Shown: piece after piece, positions 26,003 through 34,443 of the stretch | How the letters are laid out: every line of letters starts with the position of its first letter | Numbering within the stretch: the first letter of the stretch is position 1 | Position numbers and translations under genes: made by a program | Notes under the pieces: generated by a model | Databases searched by the model: none | Seen by the model: the letters and a program-made list of their open reading frames with translations, nothing else | Told to the model about the DNA's origin: nothing | Assembly: GCA_023392635.1 (NCBI GenBank) | Contig: JAEVYS010000108.1 | Coordinates: 1-64,000, forward strand | Source of the DNA: Actinomycetes bacterium | GTDB lineage: Bacteria; Actinomycetota; Actinomycetes; Propionibacteriales; Propionibacteriaceae | Direction: 5' to 3' | Length of the DNA stretch: 64,000 bases

Positions 26003-26437
26003 TCAGGTGCGCCCGCCCCACACGGCGGTGGCTCCGCTGTGCCCGGTCAGCGCCACGAGGACGAGCCCCGCCACCGCCGCCACGGCGGTGAGACCCGCAG
26101 CGACCCACCAGCCGGGGCCCGAACGCCGGTGCAGGAGCAGGGCAGCCGGCAGGAACAGGGCGAGGGCGACCGTGGGGTACGGCATCAGTTCCCCGTAGGA
26201 CTCGTGGGTGGCCACGAGGCGGCCGACACCCAGGCTCGCCAGCAGCGCCTCGCCGGAGAACTTGGCCAGGATCGCGGCGCCCGCTGCGGCGACGGCGAAC
26301 CAGACGGTGAGCCACCCGTACCTCTCCCGGAGCCTCGCGGACACGATGACCGCGAGTGCGCCGAGTGCCGAGAGCGGCACGAGGACCACCGCTGCGTGCA
26401 CGACCAGCGGGTGGATGGGTAGCCCGAAGACCTCCAC
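26003..26437 (-). CDS. DUF2231 family integral membrane protein
   Basis: A 144-residue protein with four hydrophobic segments, starting with the family-typical GLPIHPLVVHAAVVLVPLSA. DUF2231 members are small four-helix membrane proteins, some thought to bind heme or to be electron-transfer partners; this is family knowledge, not shown here. The GTG start follows the lipoprotein stop by two bases, so the two are co-transcribed. Confidence 0.82.
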   Translation of the reverse strand: MEVFGLPIHPLVVHAAVVLVPLSALGALAVIVSARLRERYGWLTVWFAVAAAGAAILAKFSGEALLASLGVGRLVATHESYGELMPYPTVALALFLPAALLLHRRSGPGWWVAAGLTAVAAVAGLVLVALTGHSGATAVWGGRT

Positions 26438-26439
26438 GG

Positions 26440-26976
26440 CTACTTCTTCACCGGGTTGCCGTCTTTGTCGAGCACGAACCAGACGCCGCTGACGTTCTGA
26501 CCCGAGACGTCCCCGGCCTTCGTGTCGCCCTTCCAGTAGTACAGCGGCCAGCCGTTGTAGCTCGCCTGCATGCTGCCGTCGGGCAGCGCGAACGAGCCGA
26601 GCTTGGAGTCGTCCACGCCCGCGCCCATCGTCGGCTTGCCGTAGAGCGGCGGCCAGGCGACCAGGCACTGGCCGCTGCAGGCGCTCTTGTTGCTCCCCTG
26701 GGTGTCCTTGGTGAACATGTAGAGGGTCATGCCCTTCCCGTCCACCAGGATCTGCCCGAGGCTGCTGTCGGCCATCTTCAGTGCCAGTGTCGCGGGGTCG
26801 GCCGGGGAGGGCGCCGGTGCGCTCGACGCCGGTGCGCTCGACGCCGGCGCGGAGCCCGCCGCGGTGCTGGCCGGTGCGCTGGCGGGGGTGGCCGGGGTCG
26901 AGGTGCAGGCGCTCAGGAGCGCGAGGGCCAGTGCGGGGCCCGCCGTCGCCAGCGCGATCCGGGATCGTGCGAACAT
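26440..26976 (-). CDS. Lipoprotein with YxFTxD repeats (COG4315/PF03640)
   Basis: A 178-residue secreted lipoprotein: signal with lipobox LLSAC (Cys24), an Ala/Ser/Pro linker (about 25-62) built on near-perfect 15-base DNA repeats, then two repeats of the Lipoprotein_15 type (MTLYMFTKD and SYNGWPLYYWKGD, with CSGQCLVAWPPL between them). The function of this fold is not firmly established. AGGAGG precedes the ATG. It is divergent from the ECF sigma gene and may be one of its targets (inference). Confidence 0.88.
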   Translation of the reverse strand: MFARSRIALATAGPALALALLSACTSTPATPASAPASTAAGSAPASSAPASSAPAPSPADPATLALKMADSSLGQILVDGKGMTLYMFTKDTQGSNKSACSGQCLVAWPPLYGKPTMGAGVDDSKLGSFALPDGSMQASYNGWPLYYWKGDTKAGDVSGQNVSGVWFVLDKDGNPVKK

Positions 26977-27033
26977 GGGTTCCTCCTCATTCGTAGGGTG
27001 GTCCTGACTGGTGATACGGCTCAGCTTCGGATC

Positions 27034-27072
27034 CGGATTGCGCCGGCCCCACTTTCGTCGCGGCGCAATCCG
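27034..27072 (+). repeat. Long inverted repeat in the leader of the ECF sigma gene
   Basis: Two perfect 12-base arms (CGGATTGCGCCG at 27034-27045, CGGCGCAATCCG at 27061-27072) flank a 15-base loop. They lie between the divergent lipoprotein and ECF sigma genes, ending 28 bases before the chosen sigma start. In RNA this would be a stable hairpin; as DNA it could be a regulator site. Confidence 0.7.
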
Positions 27073-27100
27073 CGGGGCGTCCTCGCCCGTATCCGACGAT

Positions 27101-27673
27101 GTGAGCGTCTTCTCCCTGACCGACCGCGCCTCGGACGCCGCGCTCATCAGTGCCCTTGCCCTGAACGACGACGCGGCGGCGGTGGCGTTCGTCCGCCGGT
27201 TCCAGGGCCCGGTGTTCGGTCTCGCCGTCTCCATCACCCACGACCGGGCACTGGCGGAGGACATCGCGCAGGAGGCGTTCCTGCGTGCCTGGCGCGCGGC
27301 AGCGAGCTTCGACCCTCGCCGCGGCTCGGTGATCGCCTGGCTGCTGACGATCACCCGCAACCTCGCGATCGACGCGATCCGGGCGCGCCGCTCGACGCCG
27401 GTCGAGGCCGGTGAACTGGAACTCCTGGTCACCACCGCACTCGCCGGTGGGGCTCCCGACGGGACCGGTGGGCGCGTGGAGGCGCTGGTCGCCGCCCAGC
27501 GCCTGGCCGCGCTGCCCCCGGAGCAGGCGCGCGCCGTGGTGCTGTCGGTGATCGCCGGACTGACCATGGCGGAGGTGGCCGAGTACGAGAACATCCCGCT
27601 CGGCACGGCGAAGACGAGGATCCGTACCGGCCTGCGCCGGATGCGGGTCACGGTGGAGGCGGAACATGACTGA
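27101..27673 (+). CDS. ECF RNA polymerase sigma factor
   Basis: About 190 residues with region 2 (ALAEDIAQEAFLRAWRAA) and region 4 (LPPEQARAVVLSVIAGLTM then NIPLGTAKTRIRTGLRRM). The type resembles SigK-group ECF factors partnered with RskA-like membrane anti-sigmas. The GTG at 27101 is chosen because the residues before it are not sigma-like and the strong inverted repeat lies upstream, but no clear ribosome site is present; a GTG at 27011 is possible. It overlaps the anti-sigma gene by 8 bases. Confidence 0.87.
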   Translation: MSVFSLTDRASDAALISALALNDDAAAVAFVRRFQGPVFGLAVSITHDRALAEDIAQEAFLRAWRAAASFDPRRGSVIAWLLTITRNLAIDAIRARRSTPVEAGELELLVTTALAGGAPDGTGGRVEALVAAQRLAALPPEQARAVVLSVIAGLTMAEVAEYENIPLGTAKTRIRTGLRRMRVTVEAEHD

Positions 27674-28346
27674 CCCACATCCCGACAACGACCGGCTGCT
27701 CGCCCTCGCGCTGGAGGAGGTGCCCCCGGCCGAGCAGGACCTGCTCACCGCGCACCTGGCGCTCTGCCCGGCGTGCCGCGACGAGTACGCGGCGCTGTCC
27801 GACGGCGTCCAGGCGGCGCTGGCCGCCACCCCGTCGGTCGCCCCGCCGGCCGGGTTCTCCGGTCGCGTGCTCACGGCGATGTCCGCGACGGCTCCCGCGA
27901 TCGCGCTGGAGTCCCGTCGCCCCCGCCGGCCGACGGTGCTCCTGGTCGCCGCCGCCGTGCTCGTCGGCCTCCTCGCGGGTGTGGGCGCGACCCTGGCCAC
28001 CACCTCGCTGCTCAACCGCCCCTCCAGCGCCATCCACCAGGTTCCGGTGGCTGCACAACTGGTCACCGACAAGGGCGAGACGGTCGGCTCGGTGGGCGTT
28101 GCCGCGCTCAACGGGCGCAGCTACCTGTTGCTCAACGTCACCACCGGGCGACCCGGCGCGAGCTACGAGTGCATCCTGGTGGGCAAGGACGGGACCCGCA
28201 CCAGCGGCGGCTCGTGGTCACTCAGCGACGAGTACGGCACCGGCGACGCCTCCGGCTCGTGGCTCGTGCCGCTCGCCGGGGAGCAGCCGGCCGCCGTCGA
28301 GCTGGTGGCCCCGTCGGGCACGGTGTGGTCCCAGGCGAGGTTCTGA
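27666..28346 (+). CDS. Membrane anti-sigma factor (RskA-like, zinc-finger N-terminus)
   Basis: A 226-residue protein. The N-terminal anti-sigma domain has the zinc motif H-x3-C-x2-C (HLALCPAC, about 30-37). One membrane segment follows (VLLVAAAVLVGLLAGVGATL, about 91-110) and then an extracytoplasmic domain (about 120-226) resembling the RskA C-terminal domain. It should bind the ECF factor encoded just upstream and release it after regulated proteolysis; the signal is unknown. The 8-base overlap suggests coupled translation. Confidence 0.87.
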   Translation: MTDPHPDNDRLLALALEEVPPAEQDLLTAHLALCPACRDEYAALSDGVQAALAATPSVAPPAGFSGRVLTAMSATAPAIALESRRPRRPTVLLVAAAVLVGLLAGVGATLATTSLLNRPSSAIHQVPVAAQLVTDKGETVGSVGVAALNGRSYLLLNVTTGRPGASYECILVGKDGTRTSGGSWSLSDEYGTGDASGSWLVPLAGEQPAAVELVAPSGTVWSQARF

Positions 28347-28392
28347 GCGCCCGCTCTCACCGGGTGTCCGGCCGGGCCACCATACTGGCGCC

Positions 28393-28725
28393 ATGGCTTA
28401 CGACGAGGAGCTGGCCGGTCGCCTTCGTGCGGCCCTGTCGTTCATCGAAGGCGTGACCGAGAAGCGCATGTTCGGCGGGCTCGGCTTCATGGTCGACGGC
28501 AACATGGTGGCCGCGGCCAGCAGCGACGGCGGGATGATGCTGCGTGTCGATCCCGCCCGGGGTGCCGACCTGGTGGACGGGAACGCCGTGCGCCACGTCC
28601 GCATGCACGGACGCGACATGGCGGGGTGGCTCTCCCTCGACCCGACCGTGGTCGGCGACGAGCAGGAACTGTCCGCCTGGCTCCGGCACGGGCTGTCCTA
28701 CGTCGCCACGTTGCCGGCGAAGTAG
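28393..28725 (+). CDS. TfoX N-terminal domain protein
   Basis: A 110-residue protein consisting of a single TfoX/Sxy N-terminal domain: KRMFGGLGFMVDGNMVAA followed by MMLRVDP. Stand-alone versions are common in actinobacteria and have no known competence role. No Shine-Dalgarno is visible; a CATACT hexamer ends 6 bases before the ATG, so the message may be leaderless. It converges on the next gene, with one base between the stops. Confidence 0.87.
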   Translation: MAYDEELAGRLRAALSFIEGVTEKRMFGGLGFMVDGNMVAAASSDGGMMLRVDPARGADLVDGNAVRHVRMHGRDMAGWLSLDPTVVGDEQELSAWLRHGLSYVATLPAK

Positions 28726-28726
28726 C

Positions 28727-29194
28727 TCAGCCGGCGTTCGCCAGGAACTCGCGCAGCGACTCGACGACGAACGCGTGGTCGTCGAACTGCGGAAGGCCCG
28801 AGACGCCCACCGCCCCGATCACGGCGCCCCCTCTCAGGCGCAGGGGCACGACACCGCCGTGGGCGGCGTAGCGGGAAGGGTCCAGGCGACCGTCGGAGTC
28901 GAAGTCCCCGCCGCCCGCGCGGAAGTCCTCGCCCACGGCGAGCGAGGCCCGGCCGTAGCGCAGGGCCACCCGCGTCTTGCGCGCGAGCCAGTCGTCGTTG
29001 TCGGCACTGGAGCCGGGCAGCGCGGTGTGGAAGACGCGCTGCTGGCCCAGCACGATGCCGATCGCCACCGGCAGGCCTCGTTCCGCCGCCACCTCGCGCA
29101 TGCGGGCGCCGAGGCGCCATGCGTCCTCGAGGGTGAAGTCGGCGAACCGCAGTTCCGCCTCCTCACGGGCCAGTTCATCGCCCAGTTCGGACAT
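28727..29194 (-). CDS. Heme-degrading-domain / UPF0303 (GlcG/HbpS-like) protein
   Basis: A 155-residue protein with the UPF0303 pattern GQQRVFHTALPGSSADNDDW then RYAAHGGVVPLRLRG and GVSGLPQFDDHAFVVESL. The fold is that of GlcG/HbpS proteins, some of which bind heme; activity here is unproven. The ATG has AAGGAGG 6 bases upstream, which fixes the start. Confidence 0.87.
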   Translation of the reverse strand: MSELGDELAREEAELRFADFTLEDAWRLGARMREVAAERGLPVAIGIVLGQQRVFHTALPGSSADNDDWLARKTRVALRYGRASLAVGEDFRAGGGDFDSDGRLDPSRYAAHGGVVPLRLRGGAVIGAVGVSGLPQFDDHAFVVESLREFLANAG

Positions 29195-29293
29195 GGCATC
29201 CTCCTTCTCGCACCGACGCTCAGACGCTAGCCAATCCGGCCGGAGCCCGCACGCGGACCGGCCGTGACGTTCGGGCGGTGGAACACTGGGGGC

Positions 29294-29782
29294 ATGCGCG
29301 TTCATCTCGGTTCCGACCATGCCGGCTTCGAACTCAAGGCCCGGCTCAACGCCTGGCTCGATGCGCACGGGCACGATGTGGTCGACCACGGCGCCGCCAC
29401 CTATGACGGCGAGGACGACTACCCGGTGTTCTGCCTTCGGGCAGCGGAGGCGGTGGTGGCCGACCGGGCCGCGGGTGCGGAGGCGCTCGGAGTCGTCATC
29501 GGGGGGTCGGGGAACGGCGAACAGATCTCGGCCAACAAGGTGGACGGCGTGCGCTGCGCGCTGGCGTGGTCGGAGGAGACCGCCCGGCTCGCGCGCCAGC
29601 ACAACGACGCCAACCTCGTCTCGATCGGGGCCCGCCTGCACCCCGTGGAGGAAGCGCTCAGGTTCGTGGAGGTCTTCCTCTCGACGCCGTTCAGCGGCGA
29701 CCCACGTCACCAACGCCGCATCGACATGCTGGCCGACTACGAGCGGACGGACGCGCTCCCACCGGTTCCGCCCGCCTCCTAG
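29294..29782 (+). CDS. rpiB: Ribose-5-phosphate isomerase B
   Basis: A 162-residue RpiB/LacAB-family enzyme that interconverts ribose-5-phosphate and ribulose-5-phosphate. SDHAG binds the substrate near the N-terminus; GGSGNGEQI carries the Glu that acts as base in mycobacterial RpiB, where the usual Cys is absent; and RQHNDANLVSIGAR is the third family motif. AACACT ends six bases before the ATG and no Shine-Dalgarno is visible. Confidence 0.94.
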   Translation: MRVHLGSDHAGFELKARLNAWLDAHGHDVVDHGAATYDGEDDYPVFCLRAAEAVVADRAAGAEALGVVIGGSGNGEQISANKVDGVRCALAWSEETARLARQHNDANLVSIGARLHPVEEALRFVEVFLSTPFSGDPRHQRRIDMLADYERTDALPPVPPAS

Positions 29783-29791
29783 CCGGGCCGA

Positions 29792-30301
29792 TCAGTCCGT
29801 TCCGATCTCCTGGGCCCGGGCCCTGCGGTAGCTGGTGCCGTCGGGTGAGCGGTGCAGCAGGCCCGCATCCACCAGGTAACGGCGCAGCGTGGCCACGTCG
29901 TCGGTGAACGCGCGCAGGCGGGCGCCCAGCTCCTTCTCCGACAGTTCCTCCTCCGCGTCCAGAGACCGCGACACGACGAGCGTGAGCAGTTCAAGCCGGT
30001 CGTCCCGGCGCGACGGGTAGTCACGGATCCTGCCGCTGCGGGACAGGAACCGCTCCACGCCCGACACCGGCGCGGGCGCTGCCTGCCTCAGGGTCGCGCG
30101 CAGGCGTCCGGTGGACACCACCACGCGCCCCGCCGGACCCTCCTCGAGCAGGCCCGCTGCGATCAGCTTCGCGAGGGCCCGCGCGTGCGCCTCCCCCGAC
30201 GGTGCGTCACCGCTGGCAGCCTCCGCGAACACCGCACGGGTGTCGGCGTTGGCGAGGAGGGCGAGTACAGCTCGGCAGTCGAGAGGCTCCGAAGCGGCCA
30301 T
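29792..30301 (-). CDS. DUF2087 domain protein, probable transcription regulator
   Basis: A 169-residue protein. The N-terminal half (RAVLALLANADTRAVFAEA, then a winged-helix-like stretch to about 70) is followed by a C-terminal DUF2087 domain with YPSRRDDRLELLTLVVSR and EKELGARLRAFTDDVATLRR, ending in a basic helix. Proteins of this build are usually annotated as DNA-binding regulators; the target is unknown. It converges on rpiB with a 9-base gap. Confidence 0.82.
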   Translation of the reverse strand: MAASEPLDCRAVLALLANADTRAVFAEAASGDAPSGEAHARALAKLIAAGLLEEGPAGRVVVSTGRLRATLRQAAPAPVSGVERFLSRSGRIRDYPSRRDDRLELLTLVVSRSLDAEEELSEKELGARLRAFTDDVATLRRYLVDAGLLHRSPDGTSYRRARAQEIGTD

Positions 30302-30468
30302 GGCGAGACCATAACGCGGGCTCACGCCCATCGCCGGCGATCCTTCCCGCGCGCCTCGCGGCGAGGCGCAGTCTTGCCCATACCGCCTGTTCAGGAGCAT
30401 CCCCGACGATGTTGCTCGATAGGGATCGCCGCCCCTTGATCGCCCACGCCACACCGTTCGGAGGCATC

Positions 30469-31566
30469 ATGAGGGTTGCTCGAATCACCATCGCGATCGC
30501 AGCGATCACCGCTGCGTCCAGCCTGGTCGCGGCAGCCACGCCGGCCCAGGCGCACAACCCGAAACCCGATCCCTCGACCACGGTGGTCACCACCTCGGTC
30601 GCCGTACCGTTCAACCTCGACGTGAGCCGCGGCAGGATCCTGGTCGCGGACGGCGGCCTCAACCAGGTCGCCAAGGTGAAGGCGGACGGGAGCGTCGTGC
30701 CGGTCGTCACCGGCGCAGAGGGAACCTCCGGGGTCGCCACCTCCCGGAACAGCAAGTACCTGGCCTACACCACCACCGTCGGTGGTCCCCCGGCGGGCAT
30801 CTCCGCGAGCGGGGTCACGATCCTGGGGCCGGGCGGTTCCACGGTCACCGCGGACACGCTCGCGTACGAGAAGGCACACAATCCCGACGGGAAGATCCAC
30901 TACGGCGTCACCAACCCCAGCAAGTGCGTCACCGACGCGCTGGCCGCGGCACAGTTCCCGGTGGACTACATGGGCGCGATCGACTCGCACGCCTACTCTC
31001 TGGCCGCGTGGGGCGACGGGTTCGTCCTGGCCGACGCCGGCGCCAACGCACTCCTCTACATCAGCCGGTCGGGCCGGATCTCGACACTCGCCGTCCTGCC
31101 CGCCCAGCCGTCCACGATCACCCCTGCCGCGGCCGCCGAGCTCGGGCTCGACCCCTGCGTGGGCGGCGTCTCCTACGCGTTCGAGGCCGTGCCCACCGAT
31201 GTGGAGGTCGGTCGTGACGGCTTCCTGTACGTCACCGTCCTTCCCGGTGGCCCCGAGAGCGCGGCACTCGGTGCCCGGGGCAAGGTGTACCGGGTGAACC
31301 CGTGGAACGGGCGCCTCCGTGAGGTGGCCTCCGGACTGCTCGGCGCGACGAACCTGGCCCTGTCCGAGGGCAGGATCTACGTCGCCGAGTTCTTCGCCGG
31401 GAGGGTGGCGCTCGTACGGCACGGCAAGGTCCGCGAGTTCCTGTCGCTGCCGGGGGTCGTCTCGATCGAGGCCGGGCCGCACGGCTCGCTGTACGCGGGC
31501 ACCGGCCTATCCGGGCCGCCGTCGGTGGTGCGGATCGACACCCACTCCAGAGGCTGGCGATCCTGA
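30469..31566 (+). CDS. ScyD/ScyE family secreted protein
   Basis: A 365-residue secreted protein with a cleavable signal peptide (MRVARITIAIAAITAASSLV, cleavage after AQA at about 28). The mature part is a beta-propeller of the ScyD/ScyE family, with blade-like repeats such as FNLDVSRGRILVADGGLNQV and PTDVEVGRDGFLYVTVLPGG. The family is named after cyanobacterial scytonemin-cluster genes but is widespread in actinobacteria with no known function. GGAGG precedes the ATG and a strong terminator follows. Confidence 0.88.
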   Translation: MRVARITIAIAAITAASSLVAAATPAQAHNPKPDPSTTVVTTSVAVPFNLDVSRGRILVADGGLNQVAKVKADGSVVPVVTGAEGTSGVATSRNSKYLAYTTTVGGPPAGISASGVTILGPGGSTVTADTLAYEKAHNPDGKIHYGVTNPSKCVTDALAAAQFPVDYMGAIDSHAYSLAAWGDGFVLADAGANALLYISRSGRISTLAVLPAQPSTITPAAAAELGLDPCVGGVSYAFEAVPTDVEVGRDGFLYVTVLPGGPESAALGARGKVYRVNPWNGRLREVASGLLGATNLALSEGRIYVAEFFAGRVALVRHGKVREFLSLPGVVSIEAGPHGSLYAGTGLSGPPSVVRIDTHSRGWRS

Positions 31567-31625
31567 CGCGGAACTGCTGACAGGTCGCCCCGGCGACCCC
31601 GGGCCGACGGGCCCGCCCAGAAGCC

Positions 31626-31661
31626 AGCCCGGTGGGAGGTGCGGCGACCTCCCGCCGGGCT
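31626..31661 (+). terminator. Terminator after the ScyD/ScyE gene
   Basis: A 15-base stem with one G-T wobble (AGCCCGGTGGGAGGT at 31626-31640, ACCTCCCGCCGGGCT at 31647-31661) and a six-base loop. No clear T-run follows. It is the main element of the 207-base gap before the M16 pair. Confidence 0.7.
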
Positions 31662-31773
31662 GCTCGTCGTCCGCCCCCGGGCGCCCGCGGCACACGCTGA
31701 GGCTCGCGCGCGGCCGTGGCCGCCGCACCTTCCCCACTCGGCCGATTCCGCCCCGGTGTGGTGAGATAACCCC

Positions 31774-33069
31774 GTGCCTTCGTCGGACCGATTGACCTAT
31801 CCGATCCACCAGCGCACTCTCGGCAACGGGCTGAGGGTCGTGGTGAGCCCCGACCACAGCGTCCCGCTGGCGGCAGTGAACCTGTGGTACGACGTCGGGT
31901 CCCGTGACGAACGGCCGGGCGAGTACGGGTGGGCGCACCTGTTCGAGCACCTGATGTTCTCCGGCTCCGAGCACGTCGCAACAGGTGAGCACCTGAACTC
32001 CCTGCAGGCGCTCGGCGGCTCGGTGAACGCGACCACCTGGTTCGACCGCACGAACTACTTCGAGACGCTGCCGGTGGGCGCCCTCGACCTCGCCCTGTGG
32101 ATGGAGGCTGACCGGCTGGCCACCCTTCCCGACCACCTCAGCGAGGCCAGCGTGCAGACCCAGCGCGAGGTCGTGAAGGAGGAGAAGCGGCAGCGCTACG
32201 ACAACGTGCCCTACGGCGACGCGATGACCAACATCGTCGACCTGCTGTTCGGACCCGACCACCCGTACGGGCACACCACGATCGGTTCCATGGTCGACAT
32301 CGACGCCGCCACGGCGGAGCGGGCTGCGACCTTCTTCCGCAACCACTACCGTCCCGACAACGCGGTGCTCACGCTGGTGGGCGACATCACCCCCAAGGAC
32401 GGGTTCAAGCGGGCGGAGAAGGCGTTCGGCCACCTTCCGTCGTGGAACCCGCGCGTCCGGCCGGCCGCCGTGCCGCTGGCCCCACTGGACGAGGTCGTCA
32501 CCCGCACGGTGCGCGGACGCGTGCCTGCCGCGGCCGCCTACTTCGCGTGGCGCCTGCCGATGCGTGACACCTGGGCCTTCGACGCCTGCGACCTCGCCCT
32601 GTCGGTGCTCGGCGGTGGACAGACGTCCCGGCTGCACCAGGAACTGGTGCGCACCCGGCAGGTGGCGACCGGCGCGGGCGCCTCCGCGATGCCGCTCATC
32701 GGTGGCACCTCCTTCGGCGTCGCCCAGGTGCGTGCGCTTCCCGGGCAGGACGGGGCGGAGGCCACCGAGGCGGCCCTCGCCGAGATCGACCGGCTGGCCA
32801 ACGAGGGGCCGACCGACGCCGAACTGGCCCGCGCGAAGGCCCAGCACGCCCGCGAGTGGCTCACCGAGCTCGCCCGGTTCGACTCGCGTGCCGACCTGAT
32901 CGGGACGTACGCCACGCTCCACGGCGACCCGGAGCGGATCAACCGGCGGCTGGAGGAGGTCGACGGCCTGACGACCGAGCGGGTCGCGGAGGCCTGTGGC
33001 GCCTTCCTGCACCCGAACCAACGTGCCCAGCTCGACTATCGCCAGGAGGCGTCCGATGCGGCGAAGTGA
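31774..33069 (+). CDS. M16 zinc peptidase, catalytic subunit
   Basis: A 431-residue M16B peptidase. The inverted zinc motif HxxEH is intact (H55, E58, H59 in WAHLFEHLMFSG) and the downstream Glu ligand is in REVVKEEKRQ (about 136). The C-terminal half keeps the fold but the R/Y substrate motif typical of inactive partners is not evident (GGGQTSRLHQELVRTRQ). The next gene supplies that part, so the two probably form a heterodimer. No signal peptide is present. GTG start; the gene overlaps its partner by 14 bases. Confidence 0.9.
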   Translation: MPSSDRLTYPIHQRTLGNGLRVVVSPDHSVPLAAVNLWYDVGSRDERPGEYGWAHLFEHLMFSGSEHVATGEHLNSLQALGGSVNATTWFDRTNYFETLPVGALDLALWMEADRLATLPDHLSEASVQTQREVVKEEKRQRYDNVPYGDAMTNIVDLLFGPDHPYGHTTIGSMVDIDAATAERAATFFRNHYRPDNAVLTLVGDITPKDGFKRAEKAFGHLPSWNPRVRPAAVPLAPLDEVVTRTVRGRVPAAAAYFAWRLPMRDTWAFDACDLALSVLGGGQTSRLHQELVRTRQVATGAGASAMPLIGGTSFGVAQVRALPGQDGAEATEAALAEIDRLANEGPTDAELARAKAQHAREWLTELARFDSRADLIGTYATLHGDPERINRRLEEVDGLTTERVAEACGAFLHPNQRAQLDYRQEASDAAK

Positions 33070-34393
33070 CCTGCGCCCCGAGGTGAAGGCCCCGCCGCGC
33101 TGGCGGTTCCCCGATCCGACGCGGCTGTGGCTGGACAACGGGATGCAGCTGATGGCATGCCACCGGGAGGGCCAGCACGTCGCTGCCGTGTCCCTGGTGT
33201 TCGACGTCCCGCTGAACGCCGAACCCGTGGACATCGAGGGCGTCGCCACCATCACCCAGCGCTGCCTCGACGAGGGCACCCGCTCGCACCCGGGACCGGC
33301 GTTCGCCGAGGCCCTGGAGGACATCGGCGCGGTGTTGAGCGGCTCCGCCGGGTACTCCGGCAGCGAACTGACCCTCGAGGTGCCCGCCGACCGGCTCGAC
33401 GAGGCCCTGGCCCTGCTCGCGGAGGCGGTCCGCGAGCCGGAACTGCGTCCTGACGACGTGGCACGCCACCGCACGCTGCGGCTGGCGGAGATCGAGCAAC
33501 TCATGGCCAACTCCGCGCACCGGGCGTCGGTCGCTTTCCGTGCGGCGTCCATCCCCGGGCGCTACCGGGCCGCGCGCATGGTCGCCGGCACCGCCCCCAC
33601 CGTCGCGGCGATCACCCACGCCGACGTGGTCTCGTTCCACCAGCGCCACTACCGTCCCGACGGCGCCACCCTGATCATCTCCGGCGACCTCTCCGGCCGC
33701 GAGTTCGGCCGGGCGGCCGCCGTCTTCGGCGACTGGACCAACCCGCCGGAGGGCTACTTCACCCACGAGGTGCCGCAGCCGGGGGCCCCCCGGTGCTGGC
33801 TCGTCGACCGCCCGGGGGCGGTGCAGGCCGACATCCGGCTGGGCGCGTTCGGCATCGACCGGGGCGACCCCCGCTGGGCGGATCTCCAGGTGGCCACGCA
33901 TGCGCTCGGTGGCGCCTTCCTGAGCCGGCTCAACCGGGTGCTGCGGGAGGAGAAGGGCTTCACCTACGGCGCGCACCTGGTCAACACTCCCATGCGCGAC
34001 GGGGGCCTGATCTCGATGCAGGGCTCGTTCCGCACCGAGGTGGTGGCGGAGGCCGCGACCCTCGCGCGCGGCATCCTCGACCTCACGGGCAAGCCGATCA
34101 CCAGTGCCGAGGTCATCGACGCGGTCAACTACACCAATGGGGTGGCGCCGCTGCGCTACTCCACCGCGCAGGGCGTGACCGACCGCATCGCGGCCCTCGT
34201 GCGCGACGGGGTGAACGTCGAGTTCGTGAACGCGAACTTCCAGGCACTCACCCTGGTGACGCCGGAGTCCGCCACCCAGTCGATCCTCGAGCTGCTGCCG
34301 ATGGACGGCCTCAGCCTGGTCGTGGTCGGCGACGCTGAGGCCCTCGAAGGTCCTCTCCAGGCCGAGGGCTGGCCCGTCGTCCTCCCCGACTGA
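33056..34393 (+). CDS. M16 peptidase-like protein, non-catalytic partner
   Basis: A 445-residue M16 homologue that lacks HxxEH: the expected site reads VATITQRCLDEGT. It has instead the R/Y-type motif in its second half (GGAFLSRLNRVLREEKGFTY), which in two-subunit M16B enzymes lies in the non-catalytic chain and binds substrate. The ATG has AGGAGG upstream and lies inside the 3' end of the catalytic gene. Together they fit a cytosolic heterodimeric peptidase. Confidence 0.9.
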   Translation: MRRSDLRPEVKAPPRWRFPDPTRLWLDNGMQLMACHREGQHVAAVSLVFDVPLNAEPVDIEGVATITQRCLDEGTRSHPGPAFAEALEDIGAVLSGSAGYSGSELTLEVPADRLDEALALLAEAVREPELRPDDVARHRTLRLAEIEQLMANSAHRASVAFRAASIPGRYRAARMVAGTAPTVAAITHADVVSFHQRHYRPDGATLIISGDLSGREFGRAAAVFGDWTNPPEGYFTHEVPQPGAPRCWLVDRPGAVQADIRLGAFGIDRGDPRWADLQVATHALGGAFLSRLNRVLREEKGFTYGAHLVNTPMRDGGLISMQGSFRTEVVAEAATLARGILDLTGKPITSAEVIDAVNYTNGVAPLRYSTAQGVTDRIAALVRDGVNVEFVNANFQALTLVTPESATQSILELLPMDGLSLVVVGDAEALEGPLQAEGWPVVLPD

Positions 34394-34409
34394 CGCCGGC
34401 TACGGCGTC
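34392..34409. terminator. Hairpin over the stop of the second M16 gene
   Basis: A seven-base perfect stem GACGCCG/CGGCGTC with a GCTA loop starts within the stop codon. It lies between convergent M16 and UPF0182 genes. No T-tract follows, so it is a candidate only. Confidence 0.4.
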
Positions 34410-34443
34410 CCGCACACCGACTGTCGGGTGCCGGCCGGACGGC

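Noticed and set aside
26800..26890. Direct repeats of about 15 bases (GCCGGTGCGCTCGAC).
   Set aside because: They lie inside the lipoprotein gene and encode its Ala/Ser/Pro linker; ordinary low-complexity coding sequence.
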